From Streptomyces thermovulgaris (GTDB lineage: Bacteria > Actinomycetota > Actinomycetes > Streptomycetales > Streptomycetaceae): a stretch of 44,571 nucleotides of DNA. Under the pieces are notes generated by a model. It was given only the letters and a program-made list of their open reading frames with translations. It made no database searches and was not told the origin of the DNA. The position numbers were made by a program, and so were the translations under genes. The number at the start of each line of letters is the position of its first letter. The stretch's first letter is position 1. Below, one piece after another: positions 16,695 through 25,559 of the stretch. The stretch lies in the NCBI RefSeq assembly GCF_002155915.1, contig NZ_MUME01000019.1:1-44571 (forward strand), read 5' to 3'.

Positions 16695-17924
16695 ATGCAT
16701 GCCTGGCCCGCTTCCGAGGTCCCCGCCCTGCCGGGCCGGGGCCGCGACCTGAGGATCCACGACACCGCGACCGGGGGCCTGGTCACCCTCCAGCCCGGTC
16801 CCGTCGCCCGCATCTACGTCTGCGGCATCACCCCGTACGACGCGACCCACATGGGGCACGCGGCGACCTACAACGCGTTCGACCTCGTGCAGCGCGTGTG
16901 GCTCGACACCAAGCGGCAGGTCCACTACGTCCAGAACGTGACCGACGTCGACGATCCCCTGCTGGAGCGGGCCCAGCGCGACAACGTCGACTGGGTGCGG
17001 CTGGCCGAGCGGGAGACGGCCCTGTTCCGTGAGGACATGACCGCTCTGCGCATGCTGCCGCCCCGGCACTACGTCGGCGCCGTGGAGGCGATACCCGGCA
17101 TCGTCCCGCTGGTCGAGCGGCTGCGGGACCTGGGCGCGGCGTACGAGCTCGAGGGGGACGTGTACTTCTCCGTCGAGTCCGACCCCCATTTCGGCAAGGT
17201 CTCCCACCTGGACGCCGAAACGATGCGTCTGCTGTCCGCCGAGCGGGGCGGCGACCCCGACCGTCCCGGCAAGAAGAACCCCCTCGACCCGGTCCTGTGG
17301 CTGGCCGCCCGGGACGGGGAGCCCAGCTGGGACGGCGGCTCCCTCGGCCGGGGCCGGCCCGGCTGGCACATCGAGTGCGTGGCGATCGCCCTGAAGCACC
17401 TCGGCATGGGCTTCGACATCCAGGGCGGAGGCTCCGACCTCGCCTTCCCGCACCACGAGATGGGCGCCTCGCACGCCCAGGTGCTCACCGGCGAGTTCCC
17501 GATGGCCAAGGCCTATGTGCACGCCGGCATGGTCGCCCTCGACGGCGAGAAGATGTCCAAGTCCAAGGGCAATCTGGTCTTCGTGTCGCAGCTGCGGCGC
17601 GACGGCGTGGACCCGGCCGCCATCCGGCTCGCCCTCCTCGCCCACCACTACCGCTCCGACTGGGAGTGGACCGACCAGGTCCTCCAGGACGCCGTGGCCC
17701 GTCTGGGCCGCTGGCGCTCGGCCGTCTCCCGGCCCGACGGCCCGCCCGCCGACGCGCTGCTCGAGGAGATCCGCGAGGCCCTCGCGGACGATCTGAACGC
17801 CCCCGCGGCGCTCGCCGCGGTCGACCGCTGGGTGGCCCTCCAGCAGGAGCGGGGAGGCGACGACACCGGCGCCCCCGGCCTGGTCTCGCGCGCCGTGGAC
17901 GCCCTGCTGGGCGTGGCTCTCTGA
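16695..17924 (+). CDS. mshC: Cysteine:1-D-myo-inosityl 2-amino-2-deoxy-alpha-D-glucopyranoside ligase MshC
   Basis: 409 residues from ATG 16695-16697. Mycothiol biosynthesis: joins cysteine to glucosaminyl-inositol using ATP. It is a cysteinyl-tRNA synthetase relative without the anticodon domain. The class I signatures are THMGHA (about 51-56, HIGH box) and KMSKSKGN (about 286). [13 protein letters not shown] carries the Zn/cysteine-binding Cys, and [16 protein letters not shown] completes the site. The length (about 410) and [16 protein letters not shown] distinguish it from CysS. Located beside the PAC2 gene, as in other actinobacteria. Confidence 0.96.
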   Translation: MHAWPASEVPALPGRGRDLRIHDTATGGLVTLQPGPVARIYVCGITPYDATHMGHAATYNAFDLVQRVWLDTKRQVHYVQNVTDVDDPLLERAQRDNVDWVRLAERETALFREDMTALRMLPPRHYVGAVEAIPGIVPLVERLRDLGAAYELEGDVYFSVESDPHFGKVSHLDAETMRLLSAERGGDPDRPGKKNPLDPVLWLAARDGEPSWDGGSLGRGRPGWHIECVAIALKHLGMGFDIQGGGSDLAFPHHEMGASHAQVLTGEFPMAKAYVHAGMVALDGEKMSKSKGNLVFVSQLRRDGVDPAAIRLALLAHHYRSDWEWTDQVLQDAVARLGRWRSAVSRPDGPPADALLEEIREALADDLNAPAALAAVDRWVALQQERGGDDTGAPGLVSRAVDALLGVAL

Positions 17925-17957
17925 GCCGGGCGCCGGACACCGCATCGGACGCCGGAA

Positions 17958-17988
17958 GGGGGCGGTGCGCGCGATGCGCACCGCCCCC
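17958..17988. terminator. Bidirectional hairpin terminator
   Basis: Perfect 13-bp stem GGGGGCGGTGCGC (17958-17970) against 17976-17988 with a 5-nt loop, between the convergent mshC and PAC2 genes. Confidence 0.85.
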
Positions 17989-17995
17989 GGGCCGT

Positions 17996-19036
17996 TCACT
18001 CCTCCGACGAGTCCGTGCCGTCCTTACCGCCCTTGTCGTCCGTGCCGCCGGTGTCCTCCGCGCCGCCTTCGGCATCCGTGCCGTCCACGGCGCCGGTCCC
18101 CGGCCCCGACGGCCGTGCACGGCCTCCGGGCCCCTCCCGCCGGTACGAGCCGCCCTCGGCGCCGTCCGCCGCGGTGGACCCGCCCGATGCGCCGCTGCGG
18201 TCCCGGCGCCGCAGATACCGCTCGAACTCGCGGGCGATCGCCTCGCCCGACGCCTCGGGCAGCTCCGCGGTGTCCCGGGCCTCCTCCAGCGTCTGCACGT
18301 ACTCCGCGACCTCGCTGTCCTCGGCGGCGAGCTGGTCCACCCCGACCTGCCACGCCCGTGCGTCCTCCGGCAGCTCGCCCAGCGGAATGCGCAGGTCGAG
18401 CAGGTCCTCCAGCCGGTTGAGCAGGGCCAGGGTGGCCTTCGGGTTCGGCGGCTGCGAGACGTAGTGCGGCACCGCCGCCCACAGCGAGACCGCCGGGACA
18501 CCGGCGTGCGTGCAGGCCTCCTGCAGCACGCCCACGATGCCCGTCGGCCCCTCGTACTTGCTCTCCTCCAGATCCATCCGACGGGCCAGATCCGGATCCG
18601 ACGTGGTCCCGCTGATCGGCACCGGACGGGTGTGGGGGGTGTCGCCGAGCAGCGCTCCCAGGAGGACCACCAGCTCCACGCCGAGTTCATGGGCGAAGCC
18701 GAGCAGCTCGTTGCAGAACGAGCGCCAGCGCATGGACGGCTCGATGCCGTGGACCAGCACCAGGTCGCGCGGCTTGTCCCCCTCGGCCCGGACCACCGAC
18801 AGCCTCGTCGTCGGCCAGGTGATCCTGCGGGTGCCGCCGTCGATGAACACCGTGGGGCGGTTCACCTGGAAGTCGTAGTAGTCCTCGGCGTCCAGCGCCG
18901 CGAACACCTCGCCCTTCCACTCCCTGTTCAGGTGCGCGACCGCGGCGGAGGCGGCGTCGCCGGCATCGTTCCAGCCCTCGAACGCGGCCACCATGACCGG
19001 GTCGATCAGCTCGGGAACCCCCTCGAGCTCGATCAC
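17996..19036 (-). CDS. PAC2 family protein
   Basis: 346 residues from GTG 19034-19036, with GGAGG about 6 bases before it. The PAC2 domain (about 1-280) resembles eukaryotic proteasome assembly chaperone 2; in actinobacteria its role is unproven. Visible are the start LEGVPELIDPVMVAAFEGWNDAGDAAS, WKGEVFAALDAEDYYDFQVNRP, and GGTRRITWP. The last 60 residues are an acidic, Gly/Ser/Thr-rich disordered tail. The GTG overlaps the TGA of the FadR-type gene (GTGA), so the two are co-translated. The proteasome genes lie 20 kb away, so a link is possible but unproven. Confidence 0.92.
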   Translation of the reverse strand: MIELEGVPELIDPVMVAAFEGWNDAGDAASAAVAHLNREWKGEVFAALDAEDYYDFQVNRPTVFIDGGTRRITWPTTRLSVVRAEGDKPRDLVLVHGIEPSMRWRSFCNELLGFAHELGVELVVLLGALLGDTPHTRPVPISGTTSDPDLARRMDLEESKYEGPTGIVGVLQEACTHAGVPAVSLWAAVPHYVSQPPNPKATLALLNRLEDLLDLRIPLGELPEDARAWQVGVDQLAAEDSEVAEYVQTLEEARDTAELPEASGEAIAREFERYLRRRDRSGASGGSTAADGAEGGSYRREGPGGRARPSGPGTGAVDGTDAEGGAEDTGGTDDKGGKDGTDSSEE

Positions 19037-19872
19037 CCAGTGCCTCCTTCCGACGTGCCCTCGCCTGACCCACCAACCTTACGGCGTACGGCGGTGACGC
19101 TCGCAGCCCCCTTGCACGGGGGAGTGAACGGATGACTGCCCCGTTCCCCGTGAGCGAACACCCCGGGAGCGCCGTCGAAGCGGACAGGAGCGCCGTCGCA
19201 GCGAAGAGCGCGGCGCAGCCGCTGCTCGGCGCTCGCGATGTGCACGGTCGCCCAGGAGCGCGCCGCCTCCGCGTCCCGGTCGCGCAGCGCCCCGAGAATC
19301 GCGCGGTGCTCGTGCAGGGTGCGGGCCACCGCGCCCTCCTGGAGCACGACGCGCCAGATCCGGGTCCGGGCGGCGGGCCCGGACAGCACGTCGAGCAGGG
19401 AGCAGAGCACCGGGTTGCCCGAGCCCTGCGCGATGCCCCGGTGGAACTCCAGGTCGCAGGCGACCAGCTCCTCCACCGGGGGCGCGTCGCCGAGCGCGTC
19501 CAGCCGGGCCTCGAGCGCGTCCAGTTGCCTCTCGTCGAGACGCGTGGCCGCCATCGCGGTCGCGGCCGGTTCCAGGATGCGGCGCACCGCCAGGAACTCC
19601 GGCGCCGTCTCGTCGCGGTGGAAGTCGGCGACGAAGCCCACGGCCTCCAGCAGCAGGTGCGGGTCCAGGCTGGTGACGTAGGTGCCGTCCCCCTGCCGCA
19701 CGTCCAGGATCCGGATCAGCGACAGCGCGCGCACCGCCTCCCGCAGGGAGTTGCGCGACAGGCCCAGTTCCGCGGCGAGTTCGCTCTCCTTGGGCAGCCG
19801 GTCGCCGGGGCGCAGCACGCCGGAGACGATCATGTTCTTGATCTTCTCGATCGCCTCGTCGGTCACCGCCAT
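19033..19872 (-). CDS. FadR-subfamily GntR transcriptional regulator
   Basis: 279 residues from ATG 19870-19872, preceded by GGGAGG. Winged-helix DNA-binding domain at 1-70 (RPGDRLPKESELAAELGLSRNSLREAVRALSLI, wing GDGTYV), then the all-helical FCD effector domain with the usual metal-binding Asp and His residues (CDLEFHRGIAQ, HEHRAILGAL). The last 50 residues look disordered. Ligands in this group are small carboxylates; this one's is unknown. A 23-bp perfect palindrome just upstream is the obvious autoregulatory operator. It is coupled to the PAC2 gene by a 4-base overlap. Confidence 0.92.
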   Translation of the reverse strand: MAVTDEAIEKIKNMIVSGVLRPGDRLPKESELAAELGLSRNSLREAVRALSLIRILDVRQGDGTYVTSLDPHLLLEAVGFVADFHRDETAPEFLAVRRILEPAATAMAATRLDERQLDALEARLDALGDAPPVEELVACDLEFHRGIAQGSGNPVLCSLLDVLSGPAARTRIWRVVLQEGAVARTLHEHRAILGALRDRDAEAARSWATVHIASAEQRLRRALRCDGAPVRFDGAPGVFAHGERGSHPFTPPCKGAASVTAVRRKVGGSGEGTSEGGTG

Positions 19873-19888
19873 GCCGGGCCTCCCGGTC

Positions 19889-19918
19889 GCTCAGACATCG
19901 GATGTCTGAGCACATTAT
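19889..19918 (-). promoter_or_regulatory. Promoter and operator palindrome of the FadR-type gene
   Basis: Arms GCTCAGACATC and GATGTCTGAGC flank one central base (19889-19911), a perfect 23-bp palindrome. On the minus strand CATAAT (about 19913-19918) is a good -10 box just upstream, so the operator covers the start of transcription and lies about 17 bp before the ATG. Size and symmetry suit a GntR/FadR dimer. Confidence 0.75.
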
Positions 19919-20053
19919 GGGGGCGCGGAAGAAGGACAAGACAGGCGTTGCGGGCAAGGAGGACGACGGGGACGCCGGGGGAGAGGAAGACGGGACGGCG
20001 GGGCGGCGGGCCGGTCCCCGTGCGCCGGGAGCCGGCCGCCGCCCCGCCGGCGG

Positions 20054-21670
20054 TCACTTCGCCTCGAGCAGCTTCCGCACCTTCGCCCGGATCTCGTCCG
20101 TGGCCAGACCGCGGATGGTCAGCGTCGTCCGCCGGCGCAGCACGTCCTCCGGGGTCTCGGCCCACTCGTGGTCGCGGGCCCAGACGACCTGCGCCCAGAT
20201 CTCCGGGGCGTCCGGGTGGATCCGCTCGCCCAGCTCCGGGTTCTCGTTCGCCAGCCGGGCGATGTCGAAGGCCAGCGACCCGTAGTGGGTGGCCAGGTGC
20301 CGGGCGGTGTCGGCGGCCATGCGCGGACCGGGCGCCGGACGGTCCGCCAGCAGCCGGTGGGCGACCGCGCGCGGGTGGGAGATGCCCGGCAGCGGCAGCT
20401 TCTTCGGCAGCGAGGAGACCGGCTCGAAGTCCTCGCCCAGCGGGGCGCCCGGCAGCGTCTGGAGCTTCTTCATCACCGTGCGGCCGATGTGCCGGAAGGT
20501 CGTCCACTTGCCGCCCGCCACCGACAGCATGCCGCCCCTGCCCTCGGTCACCACCGTCTCGCGCCTGGCCTTGGCGGTGTCGCCGGGCCCGCCCGGCAGC
20601 ACCCGCAGACCGGCGAAGGCGTAGGTGATCAGGCCGCGGTCGAGCTGCTGGTCGCGCAGGGAGAACGAGGCCTCGTCGAGTATCTGGGCGACGTCCTTGT
20701 CGTTGACCGCGACCTTCGCCGGATCGCCCTCGTACTCCTCGTCGGTCGTGCCGAGCAGCAGCATGTCCTCCCAGGGGAGGGCGAAGGTGATGCGGTACTT
20801 GTCGATCGGGGTGGCCAGCGCCGCCCGCCACGGCGAGGTGCGCTTGAGGACCAGGTGCGCGCCCTTGGACAGACGGATGGACGGCGCCGCGTTCGGGTCC
20901 TCCATCCTGCGCAGACGGTCCACCCACGGTCCGGTCGCGTTCAGCACCAGCCGGGCGTTCACCCCGAACTCGTCGCCGGAGATCCGGTCCTTCAGCTCCG
21001 CGCCGGTGACCCGGCCCCGGGTGAAGCGCAGCCCGGTCACCTCGGCGTGGTTGAGGACGACCGCGCCCGACTCGACGGCCGCGCGGACCGTCATCAGCGC
21101 CAGGCGCGCGTCGTTCATCTGGGCGTCGCCGTAGACGGCCACGGCCTTGAGGTTCTCGGTGCGCAGCTCGGGCACGTCCCGCACGGCCTTCGCCGGGCTG
21201 AGCAGACGGCCCACGCCGTCGCCGAAGGCGGACAGCGCGGAGTAGGCGAACACACCGGCCCCGAGCTTCGCCGCGCCGTGCGGCCCGCCCTTGTACACGG
21301 GGAGGTAGAAGGTGAGCGGATTCGTCAGGTGGGGGGCCACCTGGCGGGAGACCGCACGGCGCTCGAAGTGGTTCTCCGCCACCAGCTTCACCGCACCCGT
21401 CTGCAGATAGCGCAGACCGCCGTGGAGCAGCTTGGAGGAGGCGGAGGAGGTGGCGCCGGCGAAGTCGCCGGCGTCGACCAGAGCCACCCTGAGACCGGAC
21501 TGCGCGGCGTGCCAGGCGGTGGAGATGCCCAGGATGCCGCCGCCGATCACGAGGAGGTCGTACGTCGCCTTGGAGAGCTGCTCCCGGGTCTCGGCGCGGC
21601 TCGGATTCGGGCCGTGGGCCGGGCGCGTCCCCAGGGCAGGTACGGTCTGCAGGGTGGACCGACTGGTCAT
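20054..21670 (-). CDS. glpD: Glycerol-3-phosphate dehydrogenase (FAD), GlpD
   Basis: 538 residues from ATG 21668-21670. Oxidises glycerol 3-phosphate to dihydroxyacetone phosphate and passes electrons to quinone at the membrane. The FAD-binding GGGILG (43-48) follows a 35-residue N-terminal extension; SSASSKLLHGGLRYLQTG is the family signature, and RVLPGGPGD and SVAGGKWTTFRHIG close the FAD site. The C-terminal DUF-like helical domain is present. Last gene of the gyl cluster, nine bases after glpK. Called gylB in S. coelicolor. Confidence 0.97.
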   Translation of the reverse strand: MTSRSTLQTVPALGTRPAHGPNPSRAETREQLSKATYDLLVIGGGILGISTAWHAAQSGLRVALVDAGDFAGATSSASSKLLHGGLRYLQTGAVKLVAENHFERRAVSRQVAPHLTNPLTFYLPVYKGGPHGAAKLGAGVFAYSALSAFGDGVGRLLSPAKAVRDVPELRTENLKAVAVYGDAQMNDARLALMTVRAAVESGAVVLNHAEVTGLRFTRGRVTGAELKDRISGDEFGVNARLVLNATGPWVDRLRRMEDPNAAPSIRLSKGAHLVLKRTSPWRAALATPIDKYRITFALPWEDMLLLGTTDEEYEGDPAKVAVNDKDVAQILDEASFSLRDQQLDRGLITYAFAGLRVLPGGPGDTAKARRETVVTEGRGGMLSVAGGKWTTFRHIGRTVMKKLQTLPGAPLGEDFEPVSSLPKKLPLPGISHPRAVAHRLLADRPAPGPRMAADTARHLATHYGSLAFDIARLANENPELGERIHPDAPEIWAQVVWARDHEWAETPEDVLRRRTTLTIRGLATDEIRAKVRKLLEAK

Positions 21671-21678
21671 CGCGGTTT

Positions 21679-23238
21679 CTACTCCTCGTTCTCGAGCCAG
21701 CCCATGGTCCGTTCGACGGCCTTGAGCCAGTTCCTGTACTCGCGGTCGCGGGTCTCCGCGTCCATACGGGGGGTCCACTCGGCGGCCCGGCGCCAGTTGG
21801 CGCGCAGGTCGTCGGTGCTGTTCCAGAAGCCGACGGCGAGACCGGCGGCGTAGGCGGCGCCGAGGCAGGTGGTCTCGGCGACCATCGGGCGCACCACGGG
21901 GGCGTCCAGGAAGTCCGCCAGGGTCTGCATCAGCAGGTTGTTGGAGGTCATGCCGCCGTCGACCTTGAGGGCGGTGAGCTCCACCCCGGAGTCCTTGGTC
22001 ATGGCGTCGGCGATCTCCCGCGTCTGCCAGGCGGTGGCCTCCAGGACGGCGCGCGCGAGGTGCGCCTTGGTGACGTACCGGGTCAGGCCGGCGATCACAC
22101 CGCGGGCGTCGGAGCGCCAGTACGGGGCGAACAGGCCGGAGAAGGCCGGCACGAAGTAGGCGCCGCCGTTGTCCTCGACCGAGAGCGCCAGCGTCTCGAT
22201 CTCGGCGGCGGTGGAGATCAGGCCCATCTGGTCGCGCATCCACTGCACCAGTGAGCCGGTGACGGCGATCGAGCCCTCCAGGGCGTAGACCGGCTTGTCG
22301 TCGCCGATCCGGTAGCCGACGGTGGTCAGCAGCCCGCTGTAGGAGTTGATGATCCTGTCACCGGTGTTCATCACCATGAAGGTGCCGGTGCCGTACGTCG
22401 ACTTGGCCTCGCCCTCCGAGAAGCAGGTCTGGCCGAACAGGGCCGCCTGCTGGTCGCCGAGGGCGGAGGCGACCGGGATGCCGCCGAGCAGCTCGCCCAG
22501 CCTGCCGCCCCTGATCTCGCCGTAGACCTCGGCGGAGGAGCGGATCTCGGGCAGGATCTGCGGCGGCACGCCGATCGACTGGCAGATCCTCGGGTCCCAC
22601 TCCATGGTGTGGAGGTTCATCAGCAGGGTGCGGGAGGCGTTGGTGACGTCGGTGACGTGTCTGCCGCCGTTCGGGCCGCCCGTCAGGTTCCAGACGACCC
22701 AGGTGTCCATGGTGCCGAAGAGCAGGTCGCCCGCCTCGGCGCGCTCGCGCAGGCCCTCGACGTTGTCGAGCAGCCAGCGGACCTTGGGGCCGGCGAAGTA
22801 GGAGGCGAGGGGAAGGCCGGTCTCGCGGCGGAAGCGGTCCTGGCCGACATTGCGGCCGAGTTCCTTGCACAGGGCGTCGGTGCGGGTGTCCTGCCAGACG
22901 ATGGCGTTGTGGACGGGCTCACCGGTGTTCCTGTCCCACAGCACGGTGGTCTCGCGCTGGTTGGTGATGCCGATGGCCTTGATGCCGTCGCGGGTGATGC
23001 CGGCCTTCCGGATGGCTCCGGCGACGACCTCCTGGACGTTGGCCCAGATCTCGGTGGCGTCGTGTTCGACCCAGCCCGGCCTGGGGAAGATCTGCTCGTG
23101 CTCCTTCTGGTCGACGGAGACGATCCGTCCGTCCCGGTCGAAGACGATGCAGCGGGAGGAGGTGGTGCCCTGGTCGATGGCCGCGATGAACGGTCCCTGG
23201 CCGTGGGATGCGATGCCGGCGGGACGGGCGTCGGTCAC
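21679..23238 (-). CDS. glpK: Glycerol kinase
   Basis: 519 residues from GTG 23236-23238, preceded by CAGGAGC. Phosphorylates glycerol with ATP. FGGY-family: [16 protein letters not shown] phosphate loop, [14 protein letters not shown] and WQDTRT glycerol site, [25 protein letters not shown], and [17 protein letters not shown] near the C-terminus. Length is typical. Lies between glpF (100 bp upstream) and glpD. Called gylA in S. coelicolor. Confidence 0.97.
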   Translation of the reverse strand: MTDARPAGIASHGQGPFIAAIDQGTTSSRCIVFDRDGRIVSVDQKEHEQIFPRPGWVEHDATEIWANVQEVVAGAIRKAGITRDGIKAIGITNQRETTVLWDRNTGEPVHNAIVWQDTRTDALCKELGRNVGQDRFRRETGLPLASYFAGPKVRWLLDNVEGLRERAEAGDLLFGTMDTWVVWNLTGGPNGGRHVTDVTNASRTLLMNLHTMEWDPRICQSIGVPPQILPEIRSSAEVYGEIRGGRLGELLGGIPVASALGDQQAALFGQTCFSEGEAKSTYGTGTFMVMNTGDRIINSYSGLLTTVGYRIGDDKPVYALEGSIAVTGSLVQWMRDQMGLISTAAEIETLALSVEDNGGAYFVPAFSGLFAPYWRSDARGVIAGLTRYVTKAHLARAVLEATAWQTREIADAMTKDSGVELTALKVDGGMTSNNLLMQTLADFLDAPVVRPMVAETTCLGAAYAAGLAVGFWNSTDDLRANWRRAAEWTPRMDAETRDREYRNWLKAVERTMGWLENEE

Positions 23239-23338
23239 TGTGTGCTCCTGGGGTCCGTGGTCGATGGGGCGGTGGTCGGGGCGAGTGCGGTGCGACGAAG
23301 CGGGCTGAAGGGGAGGAAGGAGGGGAGTGCCGGGCTCA

Positions 23339-24133
23339 TCAGGCGAAGGCCACGTTGTGCAGGCCCGCGGCGACGGCGCCGCCGATGAGCGGGCCGACCA
23401 CCGGCACCCAGGCGTAGCTCCAGTCGGAGCCGCCCTTGTTGGGCAGGGGGAGCAGGGCGTGGACGATGCGGGGGCCGAGGTCGCGGGCGGGGTTGATCGC
23501 GTAGCCCGTGGGGCCGCCGAGGGACAGACCGATGGAGACGACGACGAGCGCGGTGATCAGGCCCCCGAGGACGCCGAGGCCGTTGCCCTGGTCGTTCAGG
23601 CCCTGGGTGAGGACCGCGAGGATCAGCACGGCCGTGCCGACGATCTCGGTGGCGAGGTTCTGCACCGCGTTGCGGATCTCGGGACCGGTGGAGAAGATGC
23701 CGAGGACCGGGCCGGCGCCCTTCTCCCGGGCCTCGACCGCCTGGGCGGCGGTGGCCTGGGCGCCCGGACCGCCGACGATCTCCCGGTCGGTGAGGTGGGC
23801 CCGGAACTGGCCGTAGTAGGCGACCCAGACCAGGGCCGCGCCGATCATGGCGCCGAGCAGCTGGCCGGCGACATAGACGGGAACGTCCGCCCAGCCGCCG
23901 TTGCTGATGGCGAGGGCGAGCGTCACGGCCGGGTTGAGGTGGGCACCGGAGACCGGGCCCGAGACGTACACCGCCGTCATCACGGCAAAGCCCCACCCGA
24001 AGGCGATGGCGAGCCAGCCGGCGTTGCGGGCCTTGGAGGCCTTCAGGGTCACGGCGGCGCAGACCCCGCCGCCGAGCAGGATGAGTACGGCGGTACCGAT
24101 GGTCTCGCCGATGAAGATGTCGGAGCTGGACAC
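23339..24133 (-). CDS. glpF: Glycerol uptake facilitator (aquaglyceroporin)
   Basis: 264 residues from GTG 24131-24133, decided by GAAGGAG seven bases upstream. MIP family with six membrane helices and two half-helices: [10 protein letters not shown] (first NPA) and [11 protein letters not shown] (second NPA). The Asp after the second NPAR marks glycerol facilitators rather than pure water channels. It carries an extra soluble-looking loop of about 30 residues ([20 protein letters not shown]) between helices 3 and 4. First structural gene of the gyl operon. Confidence 0.95.
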   Translation of the reverse strand: MSSSDIFIGETIGTAVLILLGGGVCAAVTLKASKARNAGWLAIAFGWGFAVMTAVYVSGPVSGAHLNPAVTLALAISNGGWADVPVYVAGQLLGAMIGAALVWVAYYGQFRAHLTDREIVGGPGAQATAAQAVEAREKGAGPVLGIFSTGPEIRNAVQNLATEIVGTAVLILAVLTQGLNDQGNGLGVLGGLITALVVVSIGLSLGGPTGYAINPARDLGPRIVHALLPLPNKGGSDWSYAWVPVVGPLIGGAVAAGLHNVAFA

Positions 24134-24476
24134 CCGAGACTCCTTCACGTCCTTCGTCCGGGGGAGCCGACCCCGGATCCCACGGGCTCTGGCGCCCTCG
24201 GGGGATGAGAGCGATGACCGGCCCTGGCGTTGTCGCACTCTAGCGCGTATTGCCAAAAGATGTTCGACAATGCCGACCGTTGGACGGGAGTCTCGCCCTG
24301 CCGTCAGGCGGGCGTCAAGGGTTCTGCTGTCGAAAATGTGATCGTTATGAGACGGGAGTGACAGGGCCCGCCGCGGACATGCGACAGGCCGGCGCGCCGC
24401 GGCGCACCGGCCTGTGCGAGAGGCGCCGGCACGGAGTCCGGCGGGGTCGGGTCCGGCAGGGACGGGGGTACGACGC
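24134..24476 (-). promoter_or_regulatory. glpF promoter with GylR operator O2 (24262-24278)
   Basis: 343 bp without a gene. TAGAGT (24237-24242, minus strand) is a likely -10. GTTCGACAATGCCGACC at 24262-24278 matches the perfect palindrome before gylR at 15 of 17 positions and overlaps the -35 region of that promoter, so bound GylR would block transcription. Remaining sequence shows nothing further. Confidence 0.7.
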
Positions 24477-25241
24477 TCAGAACCGCCGGGCGCCCAGGTC
24501 CCGCGAGACGGCACGGGCGCAGTCCCGCACCGCCGCGATGAGCTCGGGGCGCAGCTCGCCCCGGGGGCACACCCGCTCCACGGCGCCGGTGATGCCGACC
24601 GCGCCGACCGGCATCCGCCGCCGGTCGTGGATGGGGGCGGCGATGGAGGCCACGCCCTCCCAGGTCTCCTCCACGTCGGAGGCGTAGCCCCGTGCGCGTG
24701 TGAGGTCGAGGATGCGCTCGAAGCCCTCCAGGTCGCACACGGTGCGGTCCGTGAACGCCTTGCGGTCGGCCTCGACCGCCTCGCTGTGCGCCACGGGGTC
24801 GTAGGCCGACAGCACCTTGCCCAGGGCCGTGGAGTGCAGCGGCTGCATCGCACCGATCTCCAGCACCTGCCGGCTGTCGTCGGGGCGGAAGACGTGGTGC
24901 ACGATCAGCACGCCGTGGTGGTGCAGCACGCCCAGGTAGACGCTCTCCCCGCTGGAGCGGGCCAGGTCGTCCGTCCAGACCAGGGCGCGCGCCCGCAGCT
25001 CGTGCACATCGAGATAGGTGGTGCCCAGGCGCAGCAGCTCCGCGCCCAGCTGATAGCGTCCGGAGGCCTCGTCCTGCTCGACGAAGCCCTCCTGCTGCAG
25101 GGTGCGCAGTATGCCGTGGGCGGTGCCCTTGGCGAGGCCCAGCGCGGAGGCGATGTCCGACAGGCCCAGCCGCCGCTCGCCGCCCGCCAGCAGTCGCAGC
25201 ATCGCGGCCGCCCGCTCGAGCGACTGGATGTTCCGTGCCAT
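24477..25241 (-). CDS. gylR: IclR-family glycerol operon repressor GylR
   Basis: 254 residues from ATG 25239-25241. IclR winged helix at 1-75 ([40 protein letters not shown]), then the effector-binding domain with the [15 protein letters not shown] signature and [13 protein letters not shown] near the ligand pocket. In S. coelicolor GylR represses the glycerol genes and itself; the inducer is glycerol 3-phosphate. Operator copies lie before both gylR and glpF. Note that this gene is read in the same direction as glpF, so readthrough is possible. Confidence 0.96.
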   Translation of the reverse strand: MARNIQSLERAAAMLRLLAGGERRLGLSDIASALGLAKGTAHGILRTLQQEGFVEQDEASGRYQLGAELLRLGTTYLDVHELRARALVWTDDLARSSGESVYLGVLHHHGVLIVHHVFRPDDSRQVLEIGAMQPLHSTALGKVLSAYDPVAHSEAVEADRKAFTDRTVCDLEGFERILDLTRARGYASDVEETWEGVASIAAPIHDRRRMPVGAVGITGAVERVCPRGELRPELIAAVRDCARAVSRDLGARRF

Positions 25242-25294
25242 CGCCGTCCTGCCTCCGTCCCTCCGACCGTCGGCGGACGACTCCCGCGCCGCCC

Positions 25295-25315
25295 GTTCGG
25301 CAATGCCGAACACTA
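25295..25315 (-). promoter_or_regulatory. gylR promoter with perfect operator O1
   Basis: GTTCGGCAATGCCGAAC (25295-25311) is a perfect palindrome with 8-bp arms around one base. TAGTGT at 25310-25315 (minus strand) is the -10 box, so the operator starts at its edge and covers the transcription start. Other GCCGA/TGCC half-sites lie at 25322-25357. The 318-bp gap to metH also holds the metH promoter. Confidence 0.75.
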
Positions 25316-25441
25316 CCGGTCCATGCCGACTCACTGCCAATGGGTGGCCGATGCCTGTTGCACGGCCCGCTCCCCAGGATGACCCGCCGGCCATCCTCGT
25401 CCGCTTGGTGGACGCCCGGTTCGCCGGGGTCCGGTCCCGGC

Positions 25442-25559
25442 TAGGCTGACGACGTGCGCCCCCTCGGGGAGCTGTGCGCCCCGTTCCCAGGAACCCGGCG
25501 CTCCGCCTCCGGGGAAGGGGCGCAAAGCCGACAGCCGTCGCACCCGAGGGAGCCTCTTC
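25442..25559 (+). promoter_or_regulatory. metH promoter and structured leader, candidate riboswitch
   Basis: TAGGCT (25442-25447) is a good -10, placing the start near 25454 and giving a leader of about 106 nt. CCCTCGG (25461-25467) pairs with CCGAGGG (25544-25550), and GTGCG (25474-25478) with CGCAC (25539-25543): 12 bp closing an internal region of 60 nt. The 3' arm includes GAGGGAG (25546-25552), the ribosome site of metH, so the fold hides it. GTGCGCCCC occurs twice (25454-25462, 25474-25482), offering an alternative partner for CGCAC. An internal hairpin GCGCTCC/GGGGCGC (25498-25504, 25517-25523) also forms. I cannot match it confidently to a known riboswitch class. Confidence 0.55.

Noticed and set aside
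19902..20285. Plus-strand frame with Lys/Asp/Glu-rich start
   Set aside because: It overlaps the glpD end and the operator, has no ribosome site, and becomes antisense glpD.
25454..25559. Identification of the metH leader as an SAH or cobalamin riboswitch
   Set aside because: Short strings match (CCCAGG, CGGCGCTC; GGGGAAG..GCGCAAAGCC) but the required P1/P2 pairing or B12 box is missing, so only a generic structured leader is claimed.
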